Positions 13,027 to 25,740 of a stretch of 64,000 nt of DNA are shown here, one piece after another. The notes below the pieces were generated by a model that saw only the letters and a list, made by a program, of their open reading frames with translations, was not told where the DNA came from and searched no databases. Where the stretch lies: contig CM051457.1 in assembly GCA_028274465.1 (NCBI GenBank), positions 50,314,362-50,378,361 on the forward strand. The letters run 5' to 3'. Every line of letters starts with the position of its first letter. The first letter of the stretch is position 1. The position numbers were made by a program, and so were the translations under genes. The stretch comes from Plantago ovata (Eukaryota > Streptophyta > Magnoliopsida > Lamiales > Plantaginaceae).

Positions 13027-15100
13027 TATGAGCTCTAAGCAGCGAGTGGCACGACCACCTTGTCCAACAAAAGGTTTGTTCGTCATCTTACCCTTAACAC
13101 ATGATTCGCATGTACCGTATGATTCAAAATCAAATGGTTCTAAGTAGTCCAATTTCCTTAGTCTTTAAATCCGTGTTTCATTGATATGGCCTAGCCGACA
13201 ATGCCACAGATAAGATGGATTATTCTTCCTACTTGAAGACGGTTGCTTGTTATGTATTTGAAATAAAGGTAGACTACTTTGCAAAATATATAAACCATTC
13301 ACTAAGCGAGCTTTTCCATAATACTGGTCATTTAACGAAAAATAACAAGTATTATTAGCAAAACGAAAGGAAAAACCCAAATTGTCCAACAATGGAATGG
13401 AAATAATATTTCTGACAATGGATAGAACAAAATAAACGTTATCAAGTTCTAAACATTGTCCTGAAGGTAAATCTATCTTGCAGCGTCCAACGCGTTTGGC
13501 TTCAACTGGATTGTCGTTCCCAACATGCAAGTTGATTTCACCTTGCTTGACTAGCCTGTGTTCAATTAGCCCCTGCACATTATTACAAATGTGCGTGCCA
13601 CATGTTGTATCTAATACCCAACCATTGGAGTCAAAAGTAGTCATGTTCATTTCAATAACAAACATACCTGAGCTAGAAGCCGACAGCTTCTTAGCTTGAT
13701 CTGCCCTTAGCTTAGGGCAATATTTCTTCCAGTGCCCTTTCTACTTACAGAAAAGACATTCATATGTGCGTACCGTTCCGCTCCTCTTGAACTTCCTTTT
13801 CTGGTTCAGACGCTTAGGCCTATCACTCGAAGTGTTAGCCTTGGCTCCTGACTTTCCCTTTCCCTTAGCACCTTTGTTTCTCGGGTTTGGGTTAGACGGT
13901 TGCCCAACATACATGATCGATTTCTCCTTCTTAGGAATAGTTTGATCATATGTCTTCAGCAGATTATGGAGCTCGGGCAGTGTAACGTCTTTCGCATTCA
14001 TGGTGTAATTAATGATGAACTACGAATACGAACTTGGCAATGATTGAAGGACAAAGATCACCATGATCTTATTCTCCAGCTTGACACCGGCACCGGCAAG
14101 CTTCTCAAAGAGACCAATCATCTTGAGAACATGTTTAGACATGTTCCCTCCTTCATTGAGCATGCATCTATGTATCTCTTTGATCAAATCAAATTTAACA
14201 CTTCTGGGTGTCGTCTTAAAGAGCGACTCAAGATGCTTCAGCATCTCATACGGCAACATGCTTTCATGTTGTCTCTGCAGCTCATTGCTCATTGCCGCCA
14301 GCATAATACACTACGCGGATCTAGCATCCTTTTGATGCTTATCAGCCTTTGCCTTGTTGTCTTGATTCCAAGCAGCATCGACAGTCTGATTCTCGGGACA
14401 CACGGGATTAGCCTCGTCCAAGACGTACTCAATCCTTTCGTACCTCATCACCAAACGTATATTCCAGATCCAATCTAGGAAGTTTGGTCTGGTCAAAATT
14501 TGCTTATCTAAGACAGCATGGAGCGAGATAATCGCCATTTCAGTTTTTCTCAGGAGAAATAGTATAGAACGAAAATAATAATCAACTATTGAAATACTAT
14601 TTCTAAATACACAGTCAACATAACTAAACAACAAGGTCCTTTAGCTGTTTAGCTCCCACTATTTTCACATATGATTGCCCCAAAAACAAACATACGGGTA
14701 ATGTCCAACAAGTTACCGTAGTGGCCAAGATCCAAATCCATACTATGCTATACTCCAACGGGGGCTGGTCGCATAGCATAATATGACCGGTAGGACTATC
14801 CAATTGCGTCACGCAACTCTTGGGTGTTAAATCTAATTTAACCCGATGCTCTACATATTGTACCTATCGAGGTCGCTAGATACAACATGCAGTAAGTTAT
14901 AACCATAGGCTTACTCTAATCTGACGATCATTGCGAGTCTGCAAGACGAGGTCGCCAATACAGGGAAACGCAATGAAAGTTCAGAATTAAAGCACCCCAT
15001 GGAAAGCATCTCAGAAACACATATGTGTACATATTTCTGCTCTTATATTGGTTGGGGCTTGTAGCTTGAGGGTTGTTATCAGTCATCTACAAACAAATAA

Positions 15101-15253
15101 GAGCGCCGCCTACCCATCATGCATGAGCGGTCTACACGTAATGGATGCCGCCTATCCATTCTAGTTCTAAACGCGGTGAAGCACATAATGGGCGCCGCCT
15201 ACCCATACATAAAAATATGCGGTCCGACAAATAAGAGGGCGCCGCCTACCCTC
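15101..15253 (-). repeat. Tandem hairpin array in the copia leader (four units)
   Basis: In element sense (minus) four units about 40-47 bp apart each hold a hairpin with loop AGGCGGC: 15101-15117 (weakest), 15141-15159 (ATGGAT/ATCCAT stem), 15188-15206 (ATGGGT/GCCCAT) and 15235-15253 (GAGGGT/GCCCTC). Between them an ACCGC motif recurs, usually followed by ATGCATG. The plus-strand copia element has the same kind of array at 26200-26352. Confidence 0.85.
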
Positions 15254-15715
15254 GCATGCATAGCGGTCGAACGGAAAGTAAAATACGTGGTATTTAAACA
15301 TGCATTGTCAAACAATAGCATATTGAGCATACAAACAAGTAGTAGCCTATGTGGATGCCAAATGACTTCATAATTTCATTATGAAAATTATAATCCCATA
15401 CTTATAATCTCTATGAAAAATTGAAAATTTGGACTAGATTGAAAATCGAAAATTTTATTGACCATGTAGCAATTTTCGAAAACCCGAAGGACTCAATTGT
15501 AATTTTCGAAACCTTGGACGTGTTAAATTTAAAATTCATAAGTAGAAAGACTTATTTGTAATAAACAATAAATTGATAAATAACAAATAAGCCCCTTAAC
15601 TTCATACTAATTAAATTTAACCACTCTAGTTAACATAATTACAATTAAATCATATTTATATTCCAATATAAAATTCAATCCTCAAATTCGATTTTGGTCT
15701 TACCCCAAAAAAAAA

Positions 15716-15732
15716 AAATATATATATATATA

Positions 15733-15810
<78 letters not shown>

Positions 15811-15818
15811 TATATATA

Positions 15819-15891
<73 letters not shown>

Positions 15892-15955
15892 CATATATTA
15901 TATCTATCTATATAATATATATATATATATATATTATCTATATATATAATATACG
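15716..15955. repeat. TA microsatellite in the copia leader
   Basis: About 240 bp of near-pure TA dinucleotides with a few C or extra A/T interruptions. Confidence 0.95.
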
Positions 15956-16049
15956 GGGACGAGATTGAGTCCCGTCCCCATAGAATCAATTGCATCCACA
16001 TAAATTACAAAATCATATAACATATACACGTATATTCATAATCAATTAA

Positions 16050-16065
16050 GCTCGCTTTGATACCA
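16050..16065 (-). other. Primer binding site, tRNA-Met type (copia)
   Basis: The minus strand reads TGGTATCAAAGCGAGC, the usual plant copia primer site (complement of initiator tRNA-Met), beside the 5' LTR. Confidence 0.88.
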
Positions 16066-16066
16066 C

Positions 16067-18127
16067 TGTAAGAAAATACGGTCAGAGTTACCCCTAGGGT
16101 ACGTAGCGGAATTTCAAAAAATTCTTAACATGCAGGTTAATTGATTATGTATATGCCGTATATATTTAAACACGTCAATTAGAAGACTTACAATACTCCA
16201 AAAGTAAGCACAGCTTCCAAGTCTTCGTAATAATTCGGTGAATCTTCTCCTTCGTCGAAGTCGAAGATATCTGCAATACTTTGATTATCTGCAAGACAAT
16301 AAAAGTTAGTTTCCAGCTCCTAGAACCTCATCCTTGGTATCCACGGATGAACAGCCTATCGGAAAGAATGCTAGGATATTCTTTGTGTGACCAAGAAGAT
16401 GGGGCGGCGGTTTTCCTCCGGTGAGGGTGGCGCGCGCGTGGGCTATGGAGAGGTAGGTGAGAGCTGTTTATTTTCTCTAAGAAAACTGGTAGAATATCTC
16501 TATGAAAGTCTATGTCAAAAGTTCTCTAATAGTCTACTATATATAGTAGTCAATAGAAGCCTAATGCATAAGCAATTAGACTTCGTAAAGGAATAAGAAT
16601 CTAATTCTTATCGCACTAGGAAACCAATTTCAAGTCTAGATTCATTCCCAATCAAATTAAAACTCAATCAGGAAAATCTAACTTATCCCTTGAACTTCTA
16701 ATAGAAGAAGGAGTCGAACTCCTTCCCCTACTCAATCTTGCGCGCGCGTGTCCCACGGGAGATAGGTGGGTCCCGATTTTGGGACCCACTTATAGTTCTA
16801 AGACAATTCAAACTCCAAGTAGATTTTGCCCATGTGCATATATTAATTCTAAATTAACATATCCTTTCAAACCAAACCTCTATTATATTTCTAAAATATA
16901 ATCTTTAATTGTATTTACATAAAATACAATTAATCAGTCAATTCAATTAATAATTCCAAATCATTAATTGAGCCACAAACTATTATCATTAATTCCAAAC
17001 CAATTATAATTCATCAATCACAATTAATTCTAAATTAATTGCGATTCCATCTTCAAGGATATTCGGATAAGCTGAATCGCCACATAGTGTGACCCATAGG
17101 GCCTCATTGTATTAAGCAAGTCCTAGACTAGGCAAATGGAATTCCTAGACGGTTCCATTTGCAATATTAATACATGAGGACGTTTGAGAGGTTTCTCAAA
17201 GCAAACCCTTTCGTTGTGAAGTCTGTTGCGCTCAACGCGGCGATGGTAACGTCCCTTCATCTGACTGACTCGAATGCATCTAGGATCGATGAAGTGGCTA
17301 TCCCAATAATACATCCACGGGCGTCTTCAGTGAGTTGCTTGGTGAATCCAATATCTATTATGACTATCATAATAATATTGATACGCAGGCCAGCTATGAA
17401 CGACTATGAGCAGTGCTCTCCTGTGCTACACATGAGAGATGAATCCTTCACAGAATCACTTATCATCCCCATTTGTATGTAGCCATAATCCTGGATCGTG
17501 TCTTGGGTCAACTGCTTATTCAGAGCTGGCATCAACGGGTCCACCAAGGATATGGGGCAACAAATGTGATGATAAAGTCCTGTAAGTCCAAAGGACGACT
17601 GGCATCACTTCGACAACTTTCCGGTTCCCATAGACACTTTGGTGTAGAGTATACATCGATGGGAGTTCCCGGTGGGTACTTCCATTGTTTGGTAATCACC
17701 CTTCGAACAACTATGCGGAGTTATGGGAACGTTTCTTGATTGTCCAACAATCCGTTCCGTGGCCGTGGGATCGGCTCACACTTCCTCTAACAAGTATAAC
17801 CTCCACGCATACTAGTCTCAGCTGGATCATTCAGACCCCTACATCCGAGATGAACCTCGACTAGTGAGAGTTTTGGATAGATGATAACTCACATAGCTCC
17901 CACTATCTGTGTGATCGGTCATCTATCCGAGGGGACATGTTTGATATCAATACAGACAGGAATAGAGATATGACGTGCTGTATGCCTGGTGTAATATAAA
18001 TATGAAAGCGATACTCAATAGTCAAACATATATTATATTATGTTGACCTGTGTAATAGTACATATATGCCCTTAATAAGGGCTGCATGCCCTTAATAAAG
18101 ACTGTCTCTAGGACATATATACTATCA
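16067..18127 (-). repeat. 5' LTR of the copia element
   Basis: 2061 bp, starting TGTAAGAAAA and ending ACTATCA on the plus strand. The part 17160-18127 matches 1-986. The rest has no counterpart in the window because the other LTR is cut by the window edge. Small frames at 17174-17739 are LTR sequence, not host genes. Confidence 0.9.
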
Positions 18128-21100
18128 AGGAGGACATCCTCAATTATTCCCTCAGGACGTTTCACGCTTTGGTCTGCCATCTGTACGACCATCTCGATTG
18201 GCTGCATTTCCCCAAGGTCTAGGGCTTTGTATACTGAGAAGGGCATCAGGTTGATGCTAGCGCCTAAGTCGAGCATGGCCTTGGTGGACCTTCCATTCCC
18301 CATGGTAATATCTATGATGAAGCTCCCTTGGTCTCTTTGCTTCGCGGAAAGCCCCGCTATAGAATTTACTGTCTCCATACCGGTCCCGTCTCCCCCTAGT
18401 GCAATCTTTTTGTTGCTCTTCACCTCCCGAAAGAACTTCGTATAAGCTGGAACATTCTGGATGAGCTCCAATAGGGGAACATTAACTTCGACTTTAGAGA
18501 GGCGCTTGAATAGCGGTGACTCCTGTATATCTTTCTTGGTTGGCTTGATCCTACCAGGGAATGGCATGTGAGGTTTCGGGGGCACATAAGGGTTGGGAGA
18601 CTTATGAAGTCCCTCCTCGATATTTGGTGTGTCCCCCTTCTCCCCATCGTTGTCGCCGTCTTCAGATGTGCGGGGTGCATTGTCTTGCACTTGAAGGTCT
18701 GTTGATCCTTCACCTACTTCATTCTCCTTGCTTGTCCCTGATTGTTAGTCACAGTACATTTAACATGTTTAGGACGTACAAAGTTAGGGATTTTAGTTAC
18801 CTTCCCACTACGGAGGAGTAGGTTTACTTCCTCGAACTTAGGGACCTCGGTGATAACCGCTGGAACGGGCGCCGAATCATGAAGATCATCGAAGACGGTT
18901 GAAATTGGGGAGTTGGGGTCGTCCAGCTCCCTGGCGGTACACAGCGGTCCGCCCCCCACTCCCGGCGGACCGCCTGGGTGGACAATGGGGGCATCCCTCA
19001 CTGGAACTGCGCGGCGGACCGTCCCCCACTCCCGGTGGTGCGCCTGGGAGTGGCAGGGGGTTCGCCTGCGTTCTGCCTGTGAGGGGCGCACTGCCCCCCA
19101 CACCAGGCGGACCGCCCCTCACTTCCAGTGAGGCGTCCCCTAGATTTTTGTCTCCGAATTCTTGTGCATTGATTTCTTCCACCTCTTCACACTCTAACAA
19201 ACTGACTTCCTCCATTGGTCGCTCAGTTACTGCTACCCCCTCAAAAACTGGTGCTATACGGAGGTTTTGTTCAACTTATCTTGCATGTGCGATTTCAAAT
19301 ACACTCTCAGTGGCTTTATTCCTGCATAGATTGCAAGTTCATCCTCCTCACTGATATCATCTTCTAGAAACTCCTCAGATAAGCTTTCAGTTCCACCTCG
19401 GTCTAGCCTCTCACTGGCGATGTGACTTGGTGTTATTCTCTCAGACTGTGCAGATCCTCTGGCGTACTTACAGAAAACCTTTTCTGCCTCTTCAACCGTG
19501 CAATCTTCCATTCCTCCGCCCAACCCATCCACTCTAAGTCTAACCTCATCGTGTAACCCACCAACAAAATGCCAAATCAACTCCCCATCGTCGAAACGGT
19601 GATGGGGACACTCTCATTTATACTTCTCAAAGCAATCGTAGGTGTCACAAAACCGCTCATCTTCTCCTTGCTTGAAGTGTTCTATCCTTCCTCACAACAC
19701 CATTGTCTCTAGGTAGGGCAAAAATCGCGCCAAGAACTCCTCCACTACTCGGTCCCAAGTCCTCAGTGATCCCGGTGCCAACCTTGTAATCCAAAGTCTT
19801 GGTTCATACCCCAAGGCGAAAGAAAATAATTTCCTGCATATTTGGTCCTCCATAAACCCCTTAGCTGGAATTCTGGCTATTTCCTCCTCATAGGATCGAA
19901 TAAAACTCAGTGGATTCATCCCTGCTCCTTCCTCAAACCTTGGTATGTTCCTTACCACGGAACTTGTCACCTCATACCCCGTTAGCTCATCATCCAAGTA
20001 TATAGTTGATCCTCTCCTAACCTGCGAGAATTGAGGGGTCATGCGAGCCCTCATGGATGTCATACTTGGATATCTGGGAAAGGAGTAACTCACAACCAAA
20101 ATCAGTCCTGTTAGTTCTGACCAAAATTTGGAACTCAACTTCTAAACTAGACAACTAGATCACTTTATCCTTGAAATTGAATGCTGAAAATATAAATAAG
20201 CTAAAGAGTAAAAAAGAGTTGTAGTCCCCGGCAACAGCGCCAATTTGATGAATGAGATTGTCAGACTCGAACAATCAAATAAATTTATTTGAAAGCCAAA
20301 GGGCAACTCACAACTACACAAAACACGTAGTGTAGAGGTAAGATGACCTCGAGTGTCGATCTCTAGGGACTAAACTAGCTTTAACTAAATAACTATATAT
20401 AATTTCAGAAAACAAATTTATCTTAACTTGACTTAACAATATATGGAGAGAGCTGGTGATAGTATGCTCGTTCTGAGCATCAAGTTCTAATTATGCATGA
20501 AAGTGCAACTCGAACTGCCTTAAAGTAATTCGAATAAACAAACACCAAAGACAGATTTGTAGACGTGTATTTTGTAAGTTTCCTATCTATAATAATACTT
20601 GGCTAAGGTTGTCAATCTTAGTTCAAGCAGTACTTGTAATCGAAGATATTGAAAACGATGATCTTGAATTGTCCTAGTGTTTCTAACACTTTCATACGAA
20701 GATATTGGCTTAGTCGGATCAAAGAATCGAATTAAGATAATTAAACAAGTAAAAGACTCAGAAACTCAATCATGCATAATATGAACCCTAGCTACGAACT
20801 CACATACTATCACCAACTAGATGCTTAGCTACTCATATCAATAACACAATCAACAATCATAATCGAAGCAATAATGAATGAAGACATGGTTGAATTGAAA
20901 GATAATAGTAGAATTGTGAGATACAAAGTTACCACCAAAGGTTGTCAATCTCCGGTGAATTGCTAAACTCACAAAGATCTAGCAAGGTGAGATCAATTGA
21001 TGTCCAAATCTCTCCTCTAGCTCCAAATTCGCTAAGATACAGTAGTTCTAACAGAAAATATACCCAGAACAAGCTTTAGGGTTTAAGTCTGTAAAATAAT

Positions 21101-21514
21101 GATGAAAGATATAAAAATTCGCAGATTTTGGAAATATATATAGTTGCTGTCGGAAAGCCCCCGGCGGACCGCCCCGTACGCGGCGGTGCGCCTGGCACGG
21201 GCAGAGAGTTTCCCGTGCCTTCCTCCGGATCTTCGATTTAGGCCCCTTGCACGGTTTGAGCTCCGAAACTTGGTCCTTTGGCCTGGAAACTCGTCCCGAT
21301 ACTCCTTGACACACCTCGGGTGATCTCGTTGCACCAAAACATCATTGTTTCGCCATGATTTATATCCAAAAGTGCGATTTTCACCTAAAACCTGAAAATA
21401 ACAAAAGAAATGGAAACGTGACACTATTCAAACAAAATTCACTAAAATGCATGCAAGAGGCTAGCTAAATTGGTGAAAAAAGACCCGAATGATAGTTTAA
21501 AAACATTGTCATCA
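18128..21514 (-). mobile_element. Second Athila-like Ty3/gypsy element: gag-protease part and 5' LTR
   Basis: Minus-strand gag similar to the nested gypsy element runs from about 20140 to 19250. A GC-rich linker follows (Gly/Pro-rich, about 19150-18900), then aspartic protease with L-D-L-G-A-S-I near 18270. The element is cut at 18127 by the copia LTR, so its pol half should lie left of the window. A 5' LTR (20246-21514) and a tRNA-Asp-type primer site (20225-20242, TCCCCGGCAACAGCGCCA) are present. The coding part is broken in a few places. It is older than the copia element inserted in it. Confidence 0.9.
20246..21514 (-). repeat. 5' LTR of the second gypsy element
   Basis: 1269 bp, TGATGAATGA...TCATCA, clearly related to but diverged from the 3705-4902 LTR. 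It keeps the layout TATATATAG (near 21140, minus sense) with a GC-rich odd-palindrome stretch (about 21157-21200) just upstream of it. Confidence 0.9.
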
Positions 21515-22010
21515 ATAGACTTTAACCACAAAAGTTGAGTAGCCCCACTACATGCTGCAACATATTCTGCTTCAGTTGTTGACAAAGAAACATAGTTTTG
21601 CTTTTTGCTAAACCAAGAAACTAAGTTATTTCCTAGATAGAAACATCCTCCACTAGTAGACTTCCTATCACCTAAATCACCAGCTCAATCAGAATAAAAA
21701 AAAACCACAACGATTTAAAGTAGTATCTCTAGTATACCATATACCAAGTTCAATGGTTCCAGAAATATACCTGAGGATTCTCTTGACAGCATTCAAGTGT
21801 GATTTTGGGATTAGACTGATACGTAGCACATACACATACTGAATACATGATATATGTTCTTGAGGCTGAAGGATATTGGAGGCTACCAATCATTGATCTG
21901 TATAAGATTGGGTCAACAATCTCCTCAACCCCGTCTCTGCTGATCTTCACAGTCGAACCCATTGGAGTTTTCAGTGGTTTTGCACTTTTTAGGGGTATCC
22001 AATATAAACA
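21515..22010 (-). mobile_element. Ty1/copia pol remnant (end of RT and RNase H)
   Basis: Minus-strand translation shows the copia stretch with Y-R-S-M-I-G-S-L-Q-Y, a region like A-V-K-R-I-L-R-Y-I-S-G-T, and an RNase H part near 21560 with an A-E-Y-V-A-A-C-like motif. No LTRs were recognised. The second gypsy LTR ends directly against it, so this is the outermost visible layer of the nest. Broken and short. Confidence 0.75.
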
Positions 22011-22059
22011 ACAACAACACTCTGGAAACAATATATGTCAGAATAATTAAAATTAAATA

Positions 22060-22550
22060 TCTGATTTACTGTTGAGGTAAGGGTTGTGCAGCATCGCTGG
22101 TCAACACCATCACCAAAATTGTCAACATCTCTTGTGGAGATAAACAGAGCAGTTGCATCCTTTGTTTCTGCTGTTATTTTCTCTTCTAGTGGATCTATAC
22201 CTTCAATGATAGATAAGAAACAAAAATTGACTCGCTCCCGCAAGTTGTTAGCATAATCACTAGCATAGGGTTTAGAAAAGATTTTCCGAAGAGAAAAATT
22301 TAGGACAAACTTCTTTTGAAAAATATTTTTGGATGGTCTTTCTAAAATAAAAACGTTCATGGAAGCTTTCCTCTTCCCAATAATGTAATATAAACCATCT
22401 CTGAAGTCTTCCTTCCTTGGCGTGATCCATTGTATATTGTATATACCTAAAACAAATACATAAAAAAGTAACAAGCTCTGGATGCCAATTGAAAGAATAT
22501 AGGATCGATATAACTTGTTTTAGATACAAATTACCAGTCAGACAATCCAA
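22060..22550 (-). other. Unrecognised open stretch, possibly part of an old gene or element
   Basis: Two overlapping minus-strand frames of 92 and 161 codons cover this stretch. The longer has a charged middle (about 22474-22000) but no motif I can name and no clear splice sites. It lies between a copia remnant and the plus-strand copia element. It may be chance open frame or the tail of something interrupted by the retrotransposons. No function is proposed. Confidence 0.2.
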
Positions 22551-23059
22551 GATTGACTACGGGGTTTAGTGAACACCTAGGTCAATCTCTACAGATATTC
22601 GTTAGAAACCTGCAGATCATTAAACACAAACACAGATAATATATAGAAGTTAAAGCACAACGGAATATCAATAAGAACCTGTGTTTGAAACTTTTCATGC
22701 AGCTTCGTAAGCTTCCTTGATGCCTAGTCAAGGCAGAAAATCAACTAAGAAAGAACTTGTTCGTACAACGTTGTATACTCTCAATATCTATCTTAGTAAA
22801 ACAACACTAGTCACCTATAAGATGATATAGAATACCCTTCTATCTATTCTACCTTCAATACGCTGTTTGAGAAGTTTAGAATATAAACTAGTGTAAAAGA
22901 CACAAAACTAAAACAATAAAGCCTATGAACTCTCAGCAAACTTCGAACGCTTAATTCTTGTGTCATCCTTTTCTCCTCAGTCGATGTCCTCCTTTTATCG
23001 TAGTGAATGCCTTGTTCGAATTGCATCAGAAAAGACGTATGAACTGAACCTGGACGTGT
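22551..23059. other. Intergenic stretch with nothing recognised
   Basis: AT-rich sequence without a convincing frame, repeat or RNA gene, ending at the target site of the plus-strand copia element. Confidence 0.5.
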
Positions 23060-23064
23060 TTATC

Positions 23065-24350
23065 TGAAAGTGTATATGTCCTAGAGACAACCAACATTCA
23101 GGACGATATGTACTTTACCGCATTCAGCTTATTGGTATTTATTTATGTTACATTTATTTAAGCATACATAAATACAATTGGCATTACATTTACTGAATAG
23201 ATTATTTGGTTGTTTGAATAATTCTGTAAGATGTTCCCAAGGACTAAAGATAATCAACAAGTTAGTGGGAGCTTGCGTGTCAGAACTTAAGTCCTAAAAT
23301 TAGCCACTAGTTGATGGTCATTGAGATATGGGATATCAATGATGCGATAGAGACTAGCATGTGTTGCATCAGATCCTTCGAGGATGTAGTAGTTCTCAAT
23401 GCTGCGAATAACTTGGTTATTCATGATGGACACTTTGGAGAGTGTTGGCATACCCAGCCGAGAAACCATTTGGTAAATTCTATTTAAGTGTCTATGGAAT
23501 TATCGGATTGTAGGGTGATGTAATAGTCCTCAGACTTGAGGTCAATACTACATCATATGTGGAATAATATACTTTGACCATGCGCAACGCTTGCATGCTT
23601 AAAGTAGGGTAGATACGGCATGCGTTGGGTATATTAGGAAGTATATGGTGTGAGTGATTGGACCAAGATCAGGATTCATTCCTCCGAATAGATTCAAGGA
23701 GAGAATGTGCATTTGAACCAATTTAGAATGAGGTTCATGTGTTAAAAGCCCATAAGAAAAAAGGTTGCTAGTGATGGGCTTCGAACCCGTGACCTCCACA
23801 AAAATACCCTACACACATACCAACTGAGCCAGGCCCATGTAAAAAAGCTTTTTACCTATCTAGGGTGGCAGTTGCAGTAGATAGAAAGTAAGGTTTTGAT
23901 ACGTGTTGTTGCTGCATGTGGCTTTGAGCTCTCCTTCTCTCTAGGGTTTCTAAACGGTTGTATTCATTCTAACTCTTTTCTTATTTGATTAATTCTCAAT
24001 TATTATAATTATTATGATCTTTGAGATTTCTTGTTTAATGTAGATTTTGAATATGAATTTCCTAGCATCCATGGAGAATTCATCAATGAAGAATTGAACT
24101 ACGTTTGGCTTGTTCCTGAGGGTACGTAGGCAGCTTAGAATTGTTCTAAGTTCAGTCAGATTCTTTAGAAGATCATCAATTGTTCTTTAAGAACAAATTC
24201 ATGATTGGATCAATGATTAATGGAAGCTGGGTAACGGGTAAGTCATTTATATGGAGCATGTTAAATAATTATTCAATCAACGATCCATGTAGGAAAATTT
24301 TCGAATTCCGCTGCATTAACCTTAAAGGTAATTTACTACAGTTACTAACA
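23065..24350 (+). repeat. 5' LTR of the plus-strand copia element
   Basis: Starts TGAAAGTGTATATGTCC and ends GTTACTAACA. The first 17 bases resemble the LTR start of the copia element at 1-18127, so both belong to related families. It contains a tRNA-like stretch at 23762-23843. Confidence 0.9.
23762..23843 (-). other. tRNA-like stretch with A-box and B-box sequences inside an LTR
   Basis: On the minus strand TGGCTCAGTTGGT fits a pol III A box and, 31 bases later, GGTTCGAAGCC fits a B box within a plausible T arm (GTCACGGGTTCGAAGCCC). The start GGGCCTGGC looks like a tRNA 5' end, but I cannot draw a full acceptor stem or anticodon arm. It may be a decayed tRNA gene or a tRNA-derived SINE head carried by the LTR. 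Confidence 0.45.
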
Positions 24351-24351
24351 G

Positions 24352-24363
24352 TGGTATCAGAGC
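24352..24363 (+). other. Primer binding site, tRNA-Met type
   Basis: TGGTATCAGAGC, one base inside the 5' LTR; the canonical plant copia primer site. Confidence 0.88.
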
Positions 24364-25478
24364 CAAGTTTGATTGAATGAATCATTTACATGTTATTTTA
24401 TGTTTATTGTGAGTTTTAAATTTGAAGAATTATTATTTGTTCTCGTTATAAATTTAATGGTCACAAACTGGGTTTTGTTAGTATGAAATTTGATTTCCTC
24501 TGAAAGTTTTATTTTACGAACTCGGTTCAAAAAAGAGTTTTGCATTAACAATCTAATTAGATCTGATTAGATTAGATTAATTGATAATTAATTATTATCA
24601 ATTTAGTGTTGGTACTACTAGTACGAAGCAGAACTGGCCTCATCATCATCTTCGTCTAACTGGGTTTGGATTGAATTGGATTCCTTTCTCTTCTACTCCA
24701 TGTTATATCTATTTTCATCAAACAAACTGAGATTTCATACTTCAATCGGATTTCATGAACTGGGTTTAAGCCAGATCGCCTTCTTCTGTTTCTCTCCGGA
24801 TCCGACTTGGTCGGTTCCGGTTTTCACCCGCCATTAATGGCGGCTTAAGCTTGAGCTTTGAATCGATTGCGAGGTGCGAATGGGGAGACGAAGCCATCAT
24901 CACCGGAACGTGGAATGAGAGTCGCGATTTGGATTGATCGATTCGATCGATCAAATCAATCAAAAAAAAAAAATTGGGGATTTTGATTTTTGATGCTTTT
25001 GACCTCGTCTGGTGATGATAATAACGAAGGATTGCATATTGATTCGTGTTTGGAACATTTTGATTACTGGGAAATCAGATTCGAAATCGAAGCCACCATT
25101 GTTGTACATGGGTGCAAGCTTTTGGAAAGAACAGGGACCTAATTGCAACTTTTCAAAAGACCAGGGTCTGAATTGAATGTTTTAAAAGTATTGGGGTCGA
25201 TTTGAAAGGATGTAGAAGATCAGGGACCTCTGTTACAATTCTACAGATTCTCCTATCTTATTGTGGCTGAGGCCCCTGTACTATTGAGACTACTAATTTC
25301 GGTCCCCGATTATTTAAAACTTCAATTCAGTCAAATTAAATTAGATTTTGTTCTTCTGGAAATTATGCATTAGCCCGTTAATACTTGGTATGGTCAATTT
25401 AACCCTGATAAATTTTAGAAACTTCGTATAGTCCTCTGGAAATTTAAATTGGAAACCTAGAGTTTTAGAAACTTAATA

Positions 25479-25740
25479 CTTCCTCCATTTTTTTAGTTAC
25501 TTCCTAAGTGGTAAAAATTACCAATTTTAAGAAATAATATTAAAGAATTGATTTGTATGAGTATTTAATTGTGAAAGGGTGATAAAGTATGATAGAGAGT
25601 GAAAAAGTTGTTATAAAGAAGGAGAGGGAAATAATAAAAAAGTGGTAGGTGGGTTGAAATTTTTCCATATTTGGGTTAGGAAGTTTGTAAGAGAACGCCA
25701 AAAATAGAAACCTAGGAAGTTATTAATGAAATGGAGGAAG
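25479..25740. mobile_element. Stowaway-like MITE
   Basis: 262 bp bounded by TA on both sides, with inverted ends CTTCCTCCATT and AATGGAGGAAG that continue imperfectly inward (AGTTACTTCCTA against AGGAAGTTATT). The TA target and CTTCCTCC terminus fit Tc1/mariner-derived Stowaway elements. It lies inside the plus-strand copia element. Confidence 0.8.

Larger units (their letters stand above)
1..18127 (-). mobile_element. Ty1/copia LTR retrotransposon, split by a nested gypsy element and running off the left window edge
   Basis: Seen: LTR-like ends at 1-986 (partial) and 16067-18127, a tRNA-Met-type primer site inside the right LTR, and a purine tract inside the left one, so the element reads right to left. 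Parts in order: leader about 16050-14640, gag (UBN2-type) about 14600-13750, zinc-knuckle/protease region with a D-T-x-C-G-T-H motif near 13600, GAG-pre-integrase region near 13200, then the nested gypsy element, then integrase, reverse transcriptase and RNase H from about 3690 to 1001. RNase H shows C-D-N-T and A-D-P-F-T-K motifs. It is a broken copy with several interruptions besides the insertion. By eye the LTR copies differ by roughly 3 percent, about a million years at commonly used plant LTR rates. Its insertion point lies in a second gypsy element (18128 onward). The lineage within copia was not assigned. Confidence 0.93.

Noticed and set aside
15101-15253. Regularly spaced repeats reminiscent of a CRISPR array
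   Set aside because: Plant retrotransposon leader; the repeat cores are short hairpins with related, not unique, spacers, and no cas genes are near.
17174-17739. Two frames on the plus strand that recur at 15-341
   Set aside because: They lie in LTR sequence antisense to the copia element; recurrence is due to the LTR pair.
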